From assembly GCA_031415655.1 (NCBI GenBank), contig JANOSD010000159.1, positions 1 to 64,000 of the forward strand: a stretch of DNA of 64,000 nt, read 5' to 3'. Below, in pieces: positions 7,976-16,768 of this stretch. The notes beneath the pieces are model-generated. The model was not told the origin of the DNA, searched no databases, and worked only from the letters and a program-made list of their open reading frames with translations. This DNA is from JAKOVR01 sp031415655. GTDB taxonomy: Bacteria; Actinomycetota; Acidimicrobiia; Acidimicrobiales; Acidimicrobilacustridaceae. The translations under genes were made by a program, and so were the position numbers. Numbering within the stretch: the stretch's first letter is position 1; every line of letters begins with the position of its first letter.

Positions 7976-9133
7976 TCACAGCTTGCCCCAACCCTCCATG
8001 CCGGCGAGGATGCGCAGCATCACTTCATCGGTTCCTCCACCGATCGACAGCAGCCGCGAGTCGCGGAAGTAGCGGGCAGTCCACGTCTCCTCCATGTAGC
8101 CGATTCCTCCGTAGAACTGGATACAGGTATCGGCCACCCGCCGTTGCAATCGTCCGGCCTTGAGCTTGGCGATGGAGGCCATCTTGGTAATGACGAAGTC
8201 GTCTGCGCCGCGCACTATCGCATCGGCACATGCGTAGTTGTAGTGCCGGAGTAGGTCGACCTCGGCCATGAGCTCCGCCATTGTGAACTGAATGTACTGA
8301 TTGTCGAGGAGTGCGTGGCCGAACGTGTGGCGCTGCTTCAGGTAGACGATGGTGTGATCGATCGCCGCCAACATGTTGCCTGTGGCCATGTACGAAGCAA
8401 TGAGCCGCTCGTTCTGGAACTGGGCCATTTGCTGTTGAAATCCCTGACCGATGGCACCGATCGTGTTCGAGACCGGCACGCGAACATCCACGAGCGAGAT
8501 CTCCGCCGTGTCGCTTGATCGCTGCCCCAACTTGTCGAGCTTGCGACTGACGGAGAATCCCGGCGTGGTGGTAGGAACCACGATCTGGCTCATCCCCCGG
8601 TACCCGCCTTCGTCGGAGGTTCGGGCCAACAAACAGAGCCAGTCGGCCTGGATGCCGTTGGTGATGTAGAGCTTGGTGCCGTTGATCACCCACTCATCGC
8701 CATCGCGTGTGGCTCGGGTTCGCAGCCCTGCGACATCGGATCCGGCATCCGGCTCGGTGACCGCGATCGCCGCCACCATCTCCCCTTTGATCGCAGGGGT
8801 AAGGAAAGCCTGCTTCAACGCCGCACTACCGAATCGGGCGAGGGCCGGTGTGGCCATATCCGTTTGCACACTCACGGCCATCGCGACCCCCCCGGTAGTC
8901 GCTCGTCCCATCTCCTCGCCATAGATCACGGTGTAGGTGTGGTCGGCGCCCTGACCGCCGAACGCCGGGTCGTACTCGAGGCCGAGCACCCCGATGGCGC
9001 CAAGTTTGGGAAAGAGTTCGTGGGCCGGGAACATGCCCGCGGCCTCCCACTCATCGGCGTACGGATTGATCTCTCGCTCGACAAAGTCGCGCACCGTGCG
9101 CCGGAAGAGATCGTGTTCGTCGGTGAACTGCAA
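7976..9133 (-). CDS. Acyl-CoA dehydrogenase
   Basis: FAD-dependent alpha,beta-dehydrogenation of an acyl-CoA. 385 aa, the normal length. N-terminal helical domain, middle beta domain with AIAVTEPDAGSDVAGLRTRA and WVINGTKLYITNG, and C-terminal helical domain with CIQFYGGIGYMEE and the FAD-binding LLSIGGGTDEVMLRILAG. It starts at TTG 9133 with a clear AGAGGAG upstream. It is the last gene of a four-gene minus-strand operon with a carboxyltransferase, a biotin carboxylase and an AtuA-like protein. The family spans AtuD, LiuA and fatty-acyl enzymes, so the chain type cannot be read from sequence alone. Confidence 0.9.
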   Translation of the reverse strand: MQFTDEHDLFRRTVRDFVEREINPYADEWEAAGMFPAHELFPKLGAIGVLGLEYDPAFGGQGADHTYTVIYGEEMGRATTGGVAMAVSVQTDMATPALARFGSAALKQAFLTPAIKGEMVAAIAVTEPDAGSDVAGLRTRATRDGDEWVINGTKLYITNGIQADWLCLLARTSDEGGYRGMSQIVVPTTTPGFSVSRKLDKLGQRSSDTAEISLVDVRVPVSNTIGAIGQGFQQQMAQFQNERLIASYMATGNMLAAIDHTIVYLKQRHTFGHALLDNQYIQFTMAELMAEVDLLRHYNYACADAIVRGADDFVITKMASIAKLKAGRLQRRVADTCIQFYGGIGYMEETWTARYFRDSRLLSIGGGTDEVMLRILAGMEGWGKL

Positions 9134-9154
9134 GGTGGACTCCTCTGCGTTCGT

Positions 9155-11059
9155 TCAGGCGTCGAGTACCTCGACCGGGATTTCAACGACTTTGGCCCGG
9201 AGATACTCACCAAGCCCTTTGGCTTGCGCGTCGATTCGGGTGGACGCGGCGACGCCACGCCCCAACAGTCCACGAATGATTAGGTTAAGTGCCCGCAGAT
9301 TCGGGAGGTCGACCCGCTCTACCTCGAGATCATTGGTTTCAATCGGCATAAGGGAGCGGAGACGATCGGTAGTGAGGAACCAGGTCAGCCAGTCGTAGGC
9401 GGTATCGGTACGGGCCCAGACACCGATGTTGGCGTTGCCCCCTTTGTCGCCCGACCGTGCGCCCAGGATCGATCCAAGTGGTGCGGCGACCGTCTCTGCT
9501 TCATCCCAATACGGCGATGCCCCCTCATGGGCATCGGATCGCTGACGACTGAGGTCGTCGAGTAGCGCACCGATCGCCGCGGCATCGGTGTTGGGGACCG
9601 CGGGGGTCGCCCCCGGTCGAGCACTGGTGACGGGTGCGTCGCCTTTTGTCGCCGGCTTCACCGGCGTTCGCCGGACCGCGATGGCTGGCTTCCCCGGTGC
9701 GGGAGGAATGGCCAACCGGACGTCGTTGCAGACCATCGTGTGCTCGGGCACTTCGGCACCGACCAGAGTTGGCCAATACACACCATAACTCGAGCCATTC
9801 GACGGGGGAGAGGTGGTGAAGAATCCGGGGTAGGAGGCCAACACCATCTCGATCACCTTGTTGGAGAACGCCCGACCCACCTTCTGTTCGTCCTTGTCCT
9901 TCACCGTGATGCGAAGTTCCGCTAAGGCGTCGTCGTTGGTGGCCGGGTTCGGGTGGTCGGAGCGCCGCAAGCGAACGTCGACCTCGTCGAAGGCGGCTTT
10001 GCCACCGGGGATCATCCCCCACAGCGTGCGCTCTGCCACGGCGGCCTTCTCCTCGATATCGAGGCCGGTGATCATAAAGGTCATGCTGTTCCTGTAGCCC
10101 CCGAGAACGTTGATGCACACCTTGGTGGTGGCAGGCCCGGGCAAGCCGCGGACGCCGTGCACGAGCACTCGGTCGGGGCCTTCCTGCTCGAGCCGAATCG
10201 AGTTGAACCAAACGGTGGCATCGGGATTCAGATACTGCAGGCCTTGAACTTCGTAAAGCAATTGTGCGGTGATGGTGTCGACGCTGACGAGCCCGCCACT
10301 CCCTTCGTGTTTGGTCACGACAAAGCTCCCGTCGGCGTGGATTTCCGCGATTGGGAACCCGAGGCGCTCGATCCCGGGCACCTCACGAAAGAACGCAAAG
10401 TTTCCGCCGGTGCACTGCGTCCCACACTCGATGACATGACCCGCCACCACCGCGCCGGCTAACTCGTCCCAATCGGTGCGACTCCACCCGAAGTGGGCCG
10501 CCGCCGGACCAACAACCACGGCGGCATCAGTTACCCGCCCCGTGATCACGACGTCGGCGCCATGGTTCAGAGCCTCGACGATGCCCCACGCTCCGAGGTA
10601 GGCATTTGCCGTGAGCGGTTCAAGCCCCAGGTCATCAAGCCGTTCTTCGGTGTCGAGGTTTCGGAGCTCGTTGCCCCCCGCTCGGAGGCCGGAAAGCGAG
10701 GGCATGAGGTTGTCGCCCTCAACATGGGCGACAACGATCGCCAGCCCGAGACGATCAGCGATGGCCCGAACTGCGTCGGCACATCCCGCCGGATTCAGCC
10801 CGCCAGCGTTCGAGACGATCTTGACCCCTCGTTCAACCGCAAGGGCCAGCACGTCCTCCATCTGGCGCACGAAGGTTTTGGCATACCCCCCGGTGGGATT
10901 CCCAAGCTGGTCCTTGGCCAAAATGAGCATCGTGAGCTCCGCCAGCCAGTCGCCGGTGAGCACGTCGATGGGCCCACCTTCCAGCATTTCTCGCGCCGCG
11001 GAAAGGCGATCACCGTAAAAACCTGAACAGTTGGCGATGCGCAAAACATTGGTGGACAT
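9155..11059 (-). CDS. AtuA-like protein (DUF1446 plus AtuA C-terminal domain)
   Basis: 634 aa. The N-terminal 450 residues form the DUF1446/AtuA domain (RIANCSGFYGDRLSAAREML, TGDWLAELTM, GGLNPAGCADAVRAIADRLG, ITGRVTDAAVVVGPAA). After a Pro/Ala/Thr-rich linker the C-terminal ~110 residues are the AtuA-associated alpha/beta domain (LGSILGARSGDKGGNANIGVW, FLTTDRLRSLMP, NLRALNLIIRGLLGRGVA). In Pseudomonas, AtuA is encoded in the acyclic-terpene (citronellol/geraniol) gene cluster; its exact reaction is unsettled. Here it sits between a biotin-dependent carboxylase and an acyl-CoA dehydrogenase, a conserved arrangement. Shine-Dalgarno TTAGGAG precedes the ATG. Confidence 0.88.
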   Translation of the reverse strand: MSTNVLRIANCSGFYGDRLSAAREMLEGGPIDVLTGDWLAELTMLILAKDQLGNPTGGYAKTFVRQMEDVLALAVERGVKIVSNAGGLNPAGCADAVRAIADRLGLAIVVAHVEGDNLMPSLSGLRAGGNELRNLDTEERLDDLGLEPLTANAYLGAWGIVEALNHGADVVITGRVTDAAVVVGPAAAHFGWSRTDWDELAGAVVAGHVIECGTQCTGGNFAFFREVPGIERLGFPIAEIHADGSFVVTKHEGSGGLVSVDTITAQLLYEVQGLQYLNPDATVWFNSIRLEQEGPDRVLVHGVRGLPGPATTKVCINVLGGYRNSMTFMITGLDIEEKAAVAERTLWGMIPGGKAAFDEVDVRLRRSDHPNPATNDDALAELRITVKDKDEQKVGRAFSNKVIEMVLASYPGFFTTSPPSNGSSYGVYWPTLVGAEVPEHTMVCNDVRLAIPPAPGKPAIAVRRTPVKPATKGDAPVTSARPGATPAVPNTDAAAIGALLDDLSRQRSDAHEGASPYWDEAETVAAPLGSILGARSGDKGGNANIGVWARTDTAYDWLTWFLTTDRLRSLMPIETNDLEVERVDLPNLRALNLIIRGLLGRGVAASTRIDAQAKGLGEYLRAKVVEIPVEVLDA

Positions 11060-11085
11060 CGGGAGAATCGCTCCTAAGGGCGGGG

Positions 11086-13347
11086 TCAGAGTGCGGGATC
11101 GAGCCGCACGAGGAGCTGATGGGCATCGACCGACGCGCCTAACTCCACCAAGATTTCGGCTACCACCGCATCGACAGGCGCGGTGATTCGGTGTTCGACC
11201 TTCATGGCTTCGAGCACGAGGAGCACGTCGCCGCCCTCCACGGAGTCGCCAACAGCCACGTCGATGGAAACAACACGACCGGGCACCGGTGCCACCGGGT
11301 CAGTGGTTTGCACGTGGTCCTCATCCTTAACAAACCGATCGTGCTCCACGAAGACGCTTTGCCCGAGCGGCGAATTCACGTAGTAGGTACTGCCCACGAT
11401 GTGCACAGAGCAGCGATGACCTCGACGGCCGAAATGCACGAGAACAGTGACATCGTCGCCATCGGTAGCCCCGGTGACCGCCACGAGTTCCACCAGCGTG
11501 GTGGTGTTACCGGCCGGCCCTTCAATGGCCACGTTGAACAGATTCTCGAGTTCAACTGACCCCGGCTTCGCCGAAGCTTCGGCCTGCCGCTCCCGTTCGA
11601 GTGGATGGTCGCGACTCAGACGGGAATAGGTGATGTGCCAATCGTGGCCCTGGGAACGGAAGGAGACGGACTGCGCGGCGTAGCCAACAGGAGCGTCGAG
11701 CAGCCGCCAACTGGCGTCGCCGGGACGAAGTTCCTTGGCCTGCCCACCGACGTTGCGCCACCCGACCGGAGCGAACGCCACGGGACTGGCGTGGCGGCGA
11801 CGACGCTGACCAATAAGAGCGGCGGCGGCCAGATGTGGTCCGGTGATGGCGTTGAAACGTTGCCACTGCCGTTCCACCGGCTGCGATTCATCATCGGGCC
11901 AGTCCGGGGTAGGTGGGTTGCGTTCCACGAAGTCGGTACAGGTGTCACCCGCGGCGAAGTCGGGCGAGACCAAGGCGTCGTAGAGGTACTCTCGATTTGT
12001 GGTTACTCCGTGGACCGTGACTTCACGCAGTGCCCGGGCGAGGCGTGCCGTCGCCTCGCCGCGCGTCGGGGCGTGAACGATGGCCTTGGCCAACAACGAG
12101 TCGAAGTGCGGGCTCACAATCGAGCCGGTGACCACTCCACTGTCGTAACGCACGCCGGGCGTGGGGCCTGGCTCCCAACGGTGAAGCGTGCCAACGCTCG
12201 GAAGCCATCCGGCGGCGGGATCCTCGGCGCAGATGCGAGCCTCAATGGCATGACCGGTGAACTGCACCTCATCCTGCTCCAGGGGAAGCGGCAAGCCCTG
12301 AGCCAGGATCAACTGAAGTCGAACGAGATCGAGCCCGGTGATCATTTCGGTGACCGGATGTTCGACTTGCAGGCGGGTGTTCATCTCCAGGAACCAGAAC
12401 GGCGGGTGGGAGGCTGCATCGCCGGTATTGGTAGTGGCGTTGCTGGGGGTGTCTTCGAGAAGGAACTCCACCGTTCCCGGACCCACGTAGCCGATGGAGC
12501 GAGCGAGGGTGAGCGCAGCGTCACCCATTGCCGCCCGCAGCTCCGGCGATACCGCCGTCGAGGGTGATTCTTCGATGAGCTTTTGATGGCGACGCTGGAT
12601 CGAACACTCACGTTCGCCAAGATGGATCGCCCCGCCGTGCGCATCGGCGAGCACCTGTATCTCGACGTGTCGCCCGGCTGGTACCCATTGTTCTACGAAC
12701 ACCGTGGCGTTGCCGAAGGATGCCCCAGCCTCGCGCCGGGCGCTCCGAACGGCCTCGGCCATTCCCGACGGCTCCGGGACGACCCGCATCCCTCTGCCCC
12801 CGCCTCCCGCCGCCGCTTTTACCAGCAGTGGATACTGGAGATGTTCCACTTCGGCGATCCACCGGTCGGGATCTTCCCCCCCTACGAAGGCCCAGGGGAG
12901 GGTGGAAACACCCGCGTCTGTTGCTGCCTGCTTCGCCACCAACTTGTCGCCCATGGCCGTGATCGCGTCGGGAGGAGGCCCCACCCAGGTAAGCCCCGCT
13001 TTCATCACGGCGCGTGCGAATGACGCCCGCTCCGAAAGGAAGCCATACCCCGGGTGGACGGCGTCGGCCCCTTGCCACTCGGCGGCGCGGAGCAGTTCAT
13101 CGCGATTGAGGTAGGTATCGGCGGCGCTGCTCCCCTTTAGCGGCACGGAGACATCGGCTTCGAGCACGTGAGGCGCCAGGCGATCCGAGTCGGCATAGAC
13201 CGCCACGGTTCGAATGCCCATCTCGTGCGCGGTGCGCAGGATCCGGCGAGCAATCTCGCCCCGGTTGGCGATCAGCAGGGTACGAATCGGGCGCAGGTGC
13301 GGTTGTTCAGTTTTGGCCATCGAGGTTTTCGCCATAGGAGTGTTCAC
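11086..13347 (-). CDS. Acyl-CoA carboxylase alpha chain (biotin carboxylase + BCCP)
   Basis: 753 aa. ATP-grasp biotin carboxylase in the first ~460 residues (LLIANRGEIARRI, GYGFLSERASFA, KAAAGGGGRGMRVV, ECSIQRRHQKLIEE, FLEMNTRLQVEHPVTE), a middle BT-like linker domain, and a C-terminal biotin-carrier domain with the biotinylated Lys in VLEAMKVEH. It carboxylates the biotin of the alpha/beta complex. The start ATG overlaps the carboxyltransferase stop (ATGA), so the two subunits are coupled. The family includes AtuF, LiuD/MccA and propionyl-CoA carboxylase alpha; neighbours favour a branched or methyl-substituted enoyl-CoA, but the substrate is not proven. Confidence 0.92.
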   Translation of the reverse strand: MNTPMAKTSMAKTEQPHLRPIRTLLIANRGEIARRILRTAHEMGIRTVAVYADSDRLAPHVLEADVSVPLKGSSAADTYLNRDELLRAAEWQGADAVHPGYGFLSERASFARAVMKAGLTWVGPPPDAITAMGDKLVAKQAATDAGVSTLPWAFVGGEDPDRWIAEVEHLQYPLLVKAAAGGGGRGMRVVPEPSGMAEAVRSARREAGASFGNATVFVEQWVPAGRHVEIQVLADAHGGAIHLGERECSIQRRHQKLIEESPSTAVSPELRAAMGDAALTLARSIGYVGPGTVEFLLEDTPSNATTNTGDAASHPPFWFLEMNTRLQVEHPVTEMITGLDLVRLQLILAQGLPLPLEQDEVQFTGHAIEARICAEDPAAGWLPSVGTLHRWEPGPTPGVRYDSGVVTGSIVSPHFDSLLAKAIVHAPTRGEATARLARALREVTVHGVTTNREYLYDALVSPDFAAGDTCTDFVERNPPTPDWPDDESQPVERQWQRFNAITGPHLAAAALIGQRRRRHASPVAFAPVGWRNVGGQAKELRPGDASWRLLDAPVGYAAQSVSFRSQGHDWHITYSRLSRDHPLERERQAEASAKPGSVELENLFNVAIEGPAGNTTTLVELVAVTGATDGDDVTVLVHFGRRGHRCSVHIVGSTYYVNSPLGQSVFVEHDRFVKDEDHVQTTDPVAPVPGRVVSIDVAVGDSVEGGDVLLVLEAMKVEHRITAPVDAVVAEILVELGASVDAHQLLVRLDPAL

Positions 13348-14939
13348 AGTCGGAAAACGCCGAACGAGCGGGCGCCTTCGATCGGGGCGGAATGGACGGC
13401 CGAAAGCGAGAGTCCGAGCACGGTCCGGGTGTCACGCGGATCGATGATGCCGTCGTCCCAGAGGCGACCGGTGGCGAACAATGCTTCGGATTCTCGACCG
13501 ACCTGCGCCTCGATCATCTCCCGCATCGCCGAGTCACCTTCTTCGTCGAACGGGGTCCCGGAGCGTTCCGCCGCCTGACGTTGCACGATCGACATCACAC
13601 CAGCAAGCTGCTGCGGACCCATCACGGCGATCCGGTGGTTGGGCCAACTAAACACGAATCGCGGGTCGTAGGCACGGCCCGACATTCCGTAGTTCCCCGC
13701 TCCATACGAAGCACCCACCATCAAGGTGATGTGCGGAACGGTGGAATTCGACACCGCGTTGATGAGCATTGAGCCGTGTTTGATAATGCCGGCCTGTTCG
13801 TAGCGGGTGCCCACCATGAACCCGGTGATGTTCTGGAGAAACAGCAGGGGAAGGTTTCGACGGTTGCAGAGCTGGATGAAGTGCGCCCCTTTCTGCGCCT
13901 CCTCAGAGAAAAGAATCCCGTTGTTGCCAATAACCCCCACGGGGAAGCCGCAGACGGCGGCAAACCCGGTGACCAGCTGGCTGCCATACAACGGCTTGAA
14001 CTCGTCGAACTCGGATCCGTCGACCACACGCCAGATGACCTCACGCATATCGAACGGCACCCGAACGTCGGTGCTGGCGACGCCTAGTAGCTCGTCGGCA
14101 TCAAACAGTGGCTCCGTGGTTGCCCGACGGGGTCCGGGCCCCAACTTGTGGCCGTTGAGATTGCGGACGGCGGTGCGAGCCAGCGAGATGGCGTGCGTTT
14201 CGGAGTTCGCCAGCAGATCGGCGAGGCCGCTCTTTCGGGCGTGCATCTCGGCCCCTCCGAGCTCTTCTTCGTCGGCGTCTTCGTCGATCGCCATCTTTAC
14301 GAGTGGCGGTCCCCCGAGAAAGACCCGGGCCGCATCCTTCTGCAGGATGGTGACGTCGCTCATGCCCGGCACATAGGCCCCCCCGGCGGTGCTCGATCCG
14401 AACACCACGGTAATGGTGGGGATGCCCGCGGCAGAGAGCCGCGTGAGGTTTCGGAATGTCGCCCCGCCTGGCACGAAGATGTCGGCTTGTTTCGGGAGGT
14501 CGGCTCCACCCGATTCGGTGAGGTTCACCAAGGGGAGACGGTTGGCCGCGGCGATTTCCTGGGCCCGAAGTGATTTGATGATGCTGGTCGGCGAAGACGA
14601 TCCGCCTCGAACGGTCGGGTCGTTGGCGGAGATCAGGCACTCCACCCCTTCAATCGGACCGATGCCCACCACCATGCCGCCGCCAACCGGATCGTCCGAT
14701 CCCCAACCGGCGAGCGGCGAAAGTTCGAGAAACGGTGCATCACGATCGAGGAGAAGGTCGATTCGTTCGCGGGGAAGCAGCTTGTTTCGGGCGCGGTGAC
14801 GGGCGACGTAACGATCGCCCCCGCCGCGCAAGACGTCGGCCTGGGCGTCTCTTACCGGGGCCAAAAGGGCGAGCATGCTAGCGCGGTTCTCGCGAAAGCC
14901 AGCGGAGCTGGTGTCGAGCCGAGAAGGGTGAGCCGCCAT
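13344..14939 (-). CDS. Acyl-CoA carboxylase beta chain (carboxyltransferase)
   Basis: 531 aa. Transfers CO2 from biotin to an acyl-CoA. Both crotonase-like halves are present: VGIGPIEGVECLISANDPTVRGGS and LVNLTESGGADLPKQ in the first, FSEEAQKGAHFIQLCNRRNLPLLFLQNITGFMVG and GASYGAGNYGMSGRAYDPRF in the second. The second block is typical of methylcrotonyl- and geranyl-CoA carboxylases (LiuB/AtuC) more than of propionyl-CoA carboxylase. A longer reading frame extends into the DUF1361 gene; I chose ATG 14939 because homology begins there. A GTG immediately upstream (14942) lies five bases after a TAGCGT box and is an equally good start. First gene of the operon. Confidence 0.9.
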   Translation of the reverse strand: MAAHPSRLDTSSAGFRENRASMLALLAPVRDAQADVLRGGGDRYVARHRARNKLLPRERIDLLLDRDAPFLELSPLAGWGSDDPVGGGMVVGIGPIEGVECLISANDPTVRGGSSSPTSIIKSLRAQEIAAANRLPLVNLTESGGADLPKQADIFVPGGATFRNLTRLSAAGIPTITVVFGSSTAGGAYVPGMSDVTILQKDAARVFLGGPPLVKMAIDEDADEEELGGAEMHARKSGLADLLANSETHAISLARTAVRNLNGHKLGPGPRRATTEPLFDADELLGVASTDVRVPFDMREVIWRVVDGSEFDEFKPLYGSQLVTGFAAVCGFPVGVIGNNGILFSEEAQKGAHFIQLCNRRNLPLLFLQNITGFMVGTRYEQAGIIKHGSMLINAVSNSTVPHITLMVGASYGAGNYGMSGRAYDPRFVFSWPNHRIAVMGPQQLAGVMSIVQRQAAERSGTPFDEEGDSAMREMIEAQVGRESEALFATGRLWDDGIIDPRDTRTVLGLSLSAVHSAPIEGARSFGVFRL

Positions 14940-14947
14940 CACTGAGC

Positions 14948-14953
14948 ACGCTA
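14948..14953 (-). promoter_or_regulatory. -10 box TAGCGT of the acyl-CoA carboxylase operon
   Basis: On the minus strand TAGCGT is followed by five bases and GTG 14942, or eight bases and ATG 14939. This suggests a leaderless mRNA for the carboxyltransferase. Confidence 0.5.
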
Positions 14954-14995
14954 CCGCAGTCGAATACCCGAGGGCGCCACTCCTCGCCCTGGCGT

Positions 14996-15712
14996 TCACA
15001 AAGCCGTAATTGCCACCGTCTGCGAATACCCGGTCCCGGCCCGCCGCGCACCAAACAGTGACCGGAACCCGGCATCGGCGACTCGCCAAAAGAGGCTCAG
15101 GACGGCAAGGGTGAACGCCGTCACCAGGATCAGCACGACGGGGAACGGCCCGGCCAACGCATCGAGTGTGCCCAGGACCGTTCGCGGGCGGGTGAACACA
15201 TGCCACGAATTGAGGCGGAGCACCCGCCCCAAATACACGCCCAGTGCCACCAAGAGGTGAAGGCCAATCTCGACCCCGAGAGCGGCGCGCATCGACCATC
15301 GCCGCTCGACCCATCGCCACACTCGATGCAGGGACGCGGCGTAGGCGGCAACTCCCACGCCAAAAAAGGCGAGGTACACCGGAAGATAGACACCGAGGAT
15401 CTGGAGGTCCGAGCGACTTCCTCGAATATCGTCGAACAAGTGGATTACATCGGTGAGGACGTAGGGAGCGTTCGGCAAGAAAAGTAGGAACAACAGCAGG
15501 CCGACGGCTCTGCTCGTGCGACTCGCGATACGGGCCGCACTCGATGATGGCGCCGCTAATGGTCGCCGGCCGGCAAGTGGAAACAACACCACCGCCAAGG
15601 TGAACGGAATCAGCGCAAGGAAGAGGTTCCACGCCATCCAGAGCCCGTGGGCACGCGTAAGCGACTGGGCATCGTTGGCTCCCAGTCGAACAAGATCAAA
15701 GAAGGCGAACAT
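14996..15712 (-). CDS. DUF1361 family integral membrane protein
   Basis: 238 aa, polytopic. Five or six hydrophobic segments are visible (around residues 25-47, 68-88, 105-130, 145-165, 190-212). The DUF1361 signature LFLPNAPYVLTDVIHL sits between the second and third segments, and the paired C-terminal motif YLGRVLRLNSWHVFTRP is present. Family function is unknown. ATG 15712 is six bases after a TACCCT box, supporting a leaderless start. The gene is on the same strand as the carboxylase operon, which begins 56 bases downstream with its own promoter. Confidence 0.85.
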   Translation of the reverse strand: MFAFFDLVRLGANDAQSLTRAHGLWMAWNLFLALIPFTLAVVLFPLAGRRPLAAPSSSAARIASRTSRAVGLLLFLLFLPNAPYVLTDVIHLFDDIRGSRSDLQILGVYLPVYLAFFGVGVAAYAASLHRVWRWVERRWSMRAALGVEIGLHLLVALGVYLGRVLRLNSWHVFTRPRTVLGTLDALAGPFPVVLILVTAFTLAVLSLFWRVADAGFRSLFGARRAGTGYSQTVAITAL

Positions 15713-15718
15713 CTGGCG

Positions 15719-15724
15719 AGGGTA
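15719..15724 (-). promoter_or_regulatory. -10 box TACCCT, leaderless start of the DUF1361 gene
   Basis: Minus-strand TACCCT ends six bases before ATG 15712. Confidence 0.55.
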
Positions 15725-15822
15725 CCGTCCGCCTCGGGGAAGGGGAAGCGCGTCGTGAGATAGGTGCGTGGGAAGGCAGGAGGCTCCCGGCCACCCGAAG
15801 GGTGACGAAACCGGCGGCGAGG

Positions 15823-16704
15823 CTACGCCGGAACGCTGAAGGATTCGGTCAGCTTGGTGAAGTCGGCTCGGTTCGGTGCCATACCGCTGACGTGCAGGAG
15901 ATACACACGATTGTCGGTTCGCAACAATCGCATCAGGCTGACTCCCGCGGGGGTGGCAATCTCAACGTCGGTGGCGGGGCCTTCCAGGGTGATGCCTACC
16001 GCCCGGCTCGTGACTGTCCCGTTGACTACCGAGACCGCACCGCCGATCATCGCGTCAATCAGACTGTCGTCCCAGACCATTCCTGGTACCCGCTTGGTGG
16101 TAGTGATCTCAACGAGCCCCGAGGTCCTGGCGATGCCATGAGTTGAGACCTCGATCTCGAACCCCGCACCCCGAACCGTCTCGTCCTTGCGAATTGGCGT
16201 GCCCGGGAACGATGCCCGGAATGACGAGTCAGGAGCGGTGTAGGGGGTCCATGTCGAACCGGCAGACGTGATCGGCGGATCCACGACTGCACTGCCGACG
16301 CTGCTGAAACGGCTGGAGGCATTGCGCCCCAGGAACGTCACGGCCAGGATAAGAACCACGAGCACACCCACCACGCCGACCGCCGTGACTCCGACGATCA
16401 AGCCCACGGTACGGCCAGCGTTGCTTTTGGGGGGTGTGCCGTAGGGCGGATAGCCGGGACCGGCGGAGGGGTAGCCCGCGTAGCCACTCGGGCCGCCGTA
16501 GCCGGGGGGCATTGCTCCCGGCACGTTCCCGGAGTTGGGCGTTGTGGCTTTGGGCGGTCCCGCGGTGGGCGTGGAAAGAGGAGCACCGGGCGCCCCCCAT
16601 GCGGTTCCGGCCCGGTGACCGTCCGGATCAAACCCGCACGCATGGCACCAATCCCACGACGGTTCGATCACTACTCCGCATTGCGGGCACCGAGGTTCAG
16701 ACAC
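15823..16704 (-). CDS. Zinc-ribbon membrane protein with a pilin-like hydrophobic segment
   Basis: 293 aa, not a described family to my knowledge. Residues 1-26 form a zinc ribbon (CPQCG then CHACG). A Gly/Pro/Tyr-rich linker follows (about 35-92). One membrane segment lies at about 97-122, and a soluble domain of about 150 residues should face outward (WTPYTAPDSSFRASFPGTP, then a C-terminal LTESFSVPA). The end of the membrane segment, ILAVTFLGRNASSRFSS, is nearly identical to the C-terminus of the Flp pilin encoded at 38366-38551. GTG 16704 lies six bases after a TAAGGT box. Role unknown; the layout resembles membrane-anchored zinc-ribbon proteins common in Actinobacteria. Confidence 0.75.
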   Translation of the reverse strand: MSEPRCPQCGVVIEPSWDWCHACGFDPDGHRAGTAWGAPGAPLSTPTAGPPKATTPNSGNVPGAMPPGYGGPSGYAGYPSAGPGYPPYGTPPKSNAGRTVGLIVGVTAVGVVGVLVVLILAVTFLGRNASSRFSSVGSAVVDPPITSAGSTWTPYTAPDSSFRASFPGTPIRKDETVRGAGFEIEVSTHGIARTSGLVEITTTKRVPGMVWDDSLIDAMIGGAVSVVNGTVTSRAVGITLEGPATDVEIATPAGVSLMRLLRTDNRVYLLHVSGMAPNRADFTKLTESFSVPA

Positions 16705-16710
16705 CGCAAC

Positions 16711-16716
16711 ACCTTA
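16711..16716 (-). promoter_or_regulatory. -10 box TAAGGT, leaderless start of the zinc-ribbon gene
   Basis: Minus-strand TAAGGT ends six bases before GTG 16704. It is divergent from the globin promoter about 40 bases away. Confidence 0.55.
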
Positions 16717-16755
16717 ACGGTTGCTCCGTCAACGTTTCGCTCGTGGCTGCAACGG

Positions 16756-16761
16756 TACGCT
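16756..16761 (+). promoter_or_regulatory. -10 box TACGCT, leaderless start of the globin gene
   Basis: TACGCT ends seven bases before ATG 16769. Confidence 0.55.
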
Positions 16762-16768
16762 CGGGTGT

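Noticed and set aside
14940..15632. 231-residue N-terminal extension of the carboxyltransferase
   Set aside because: It runs through the DUF1361 gene in another frame, is rich in Arg, Pro and Cys and matches no domain; carboxyltransferase homology begins at 14939.
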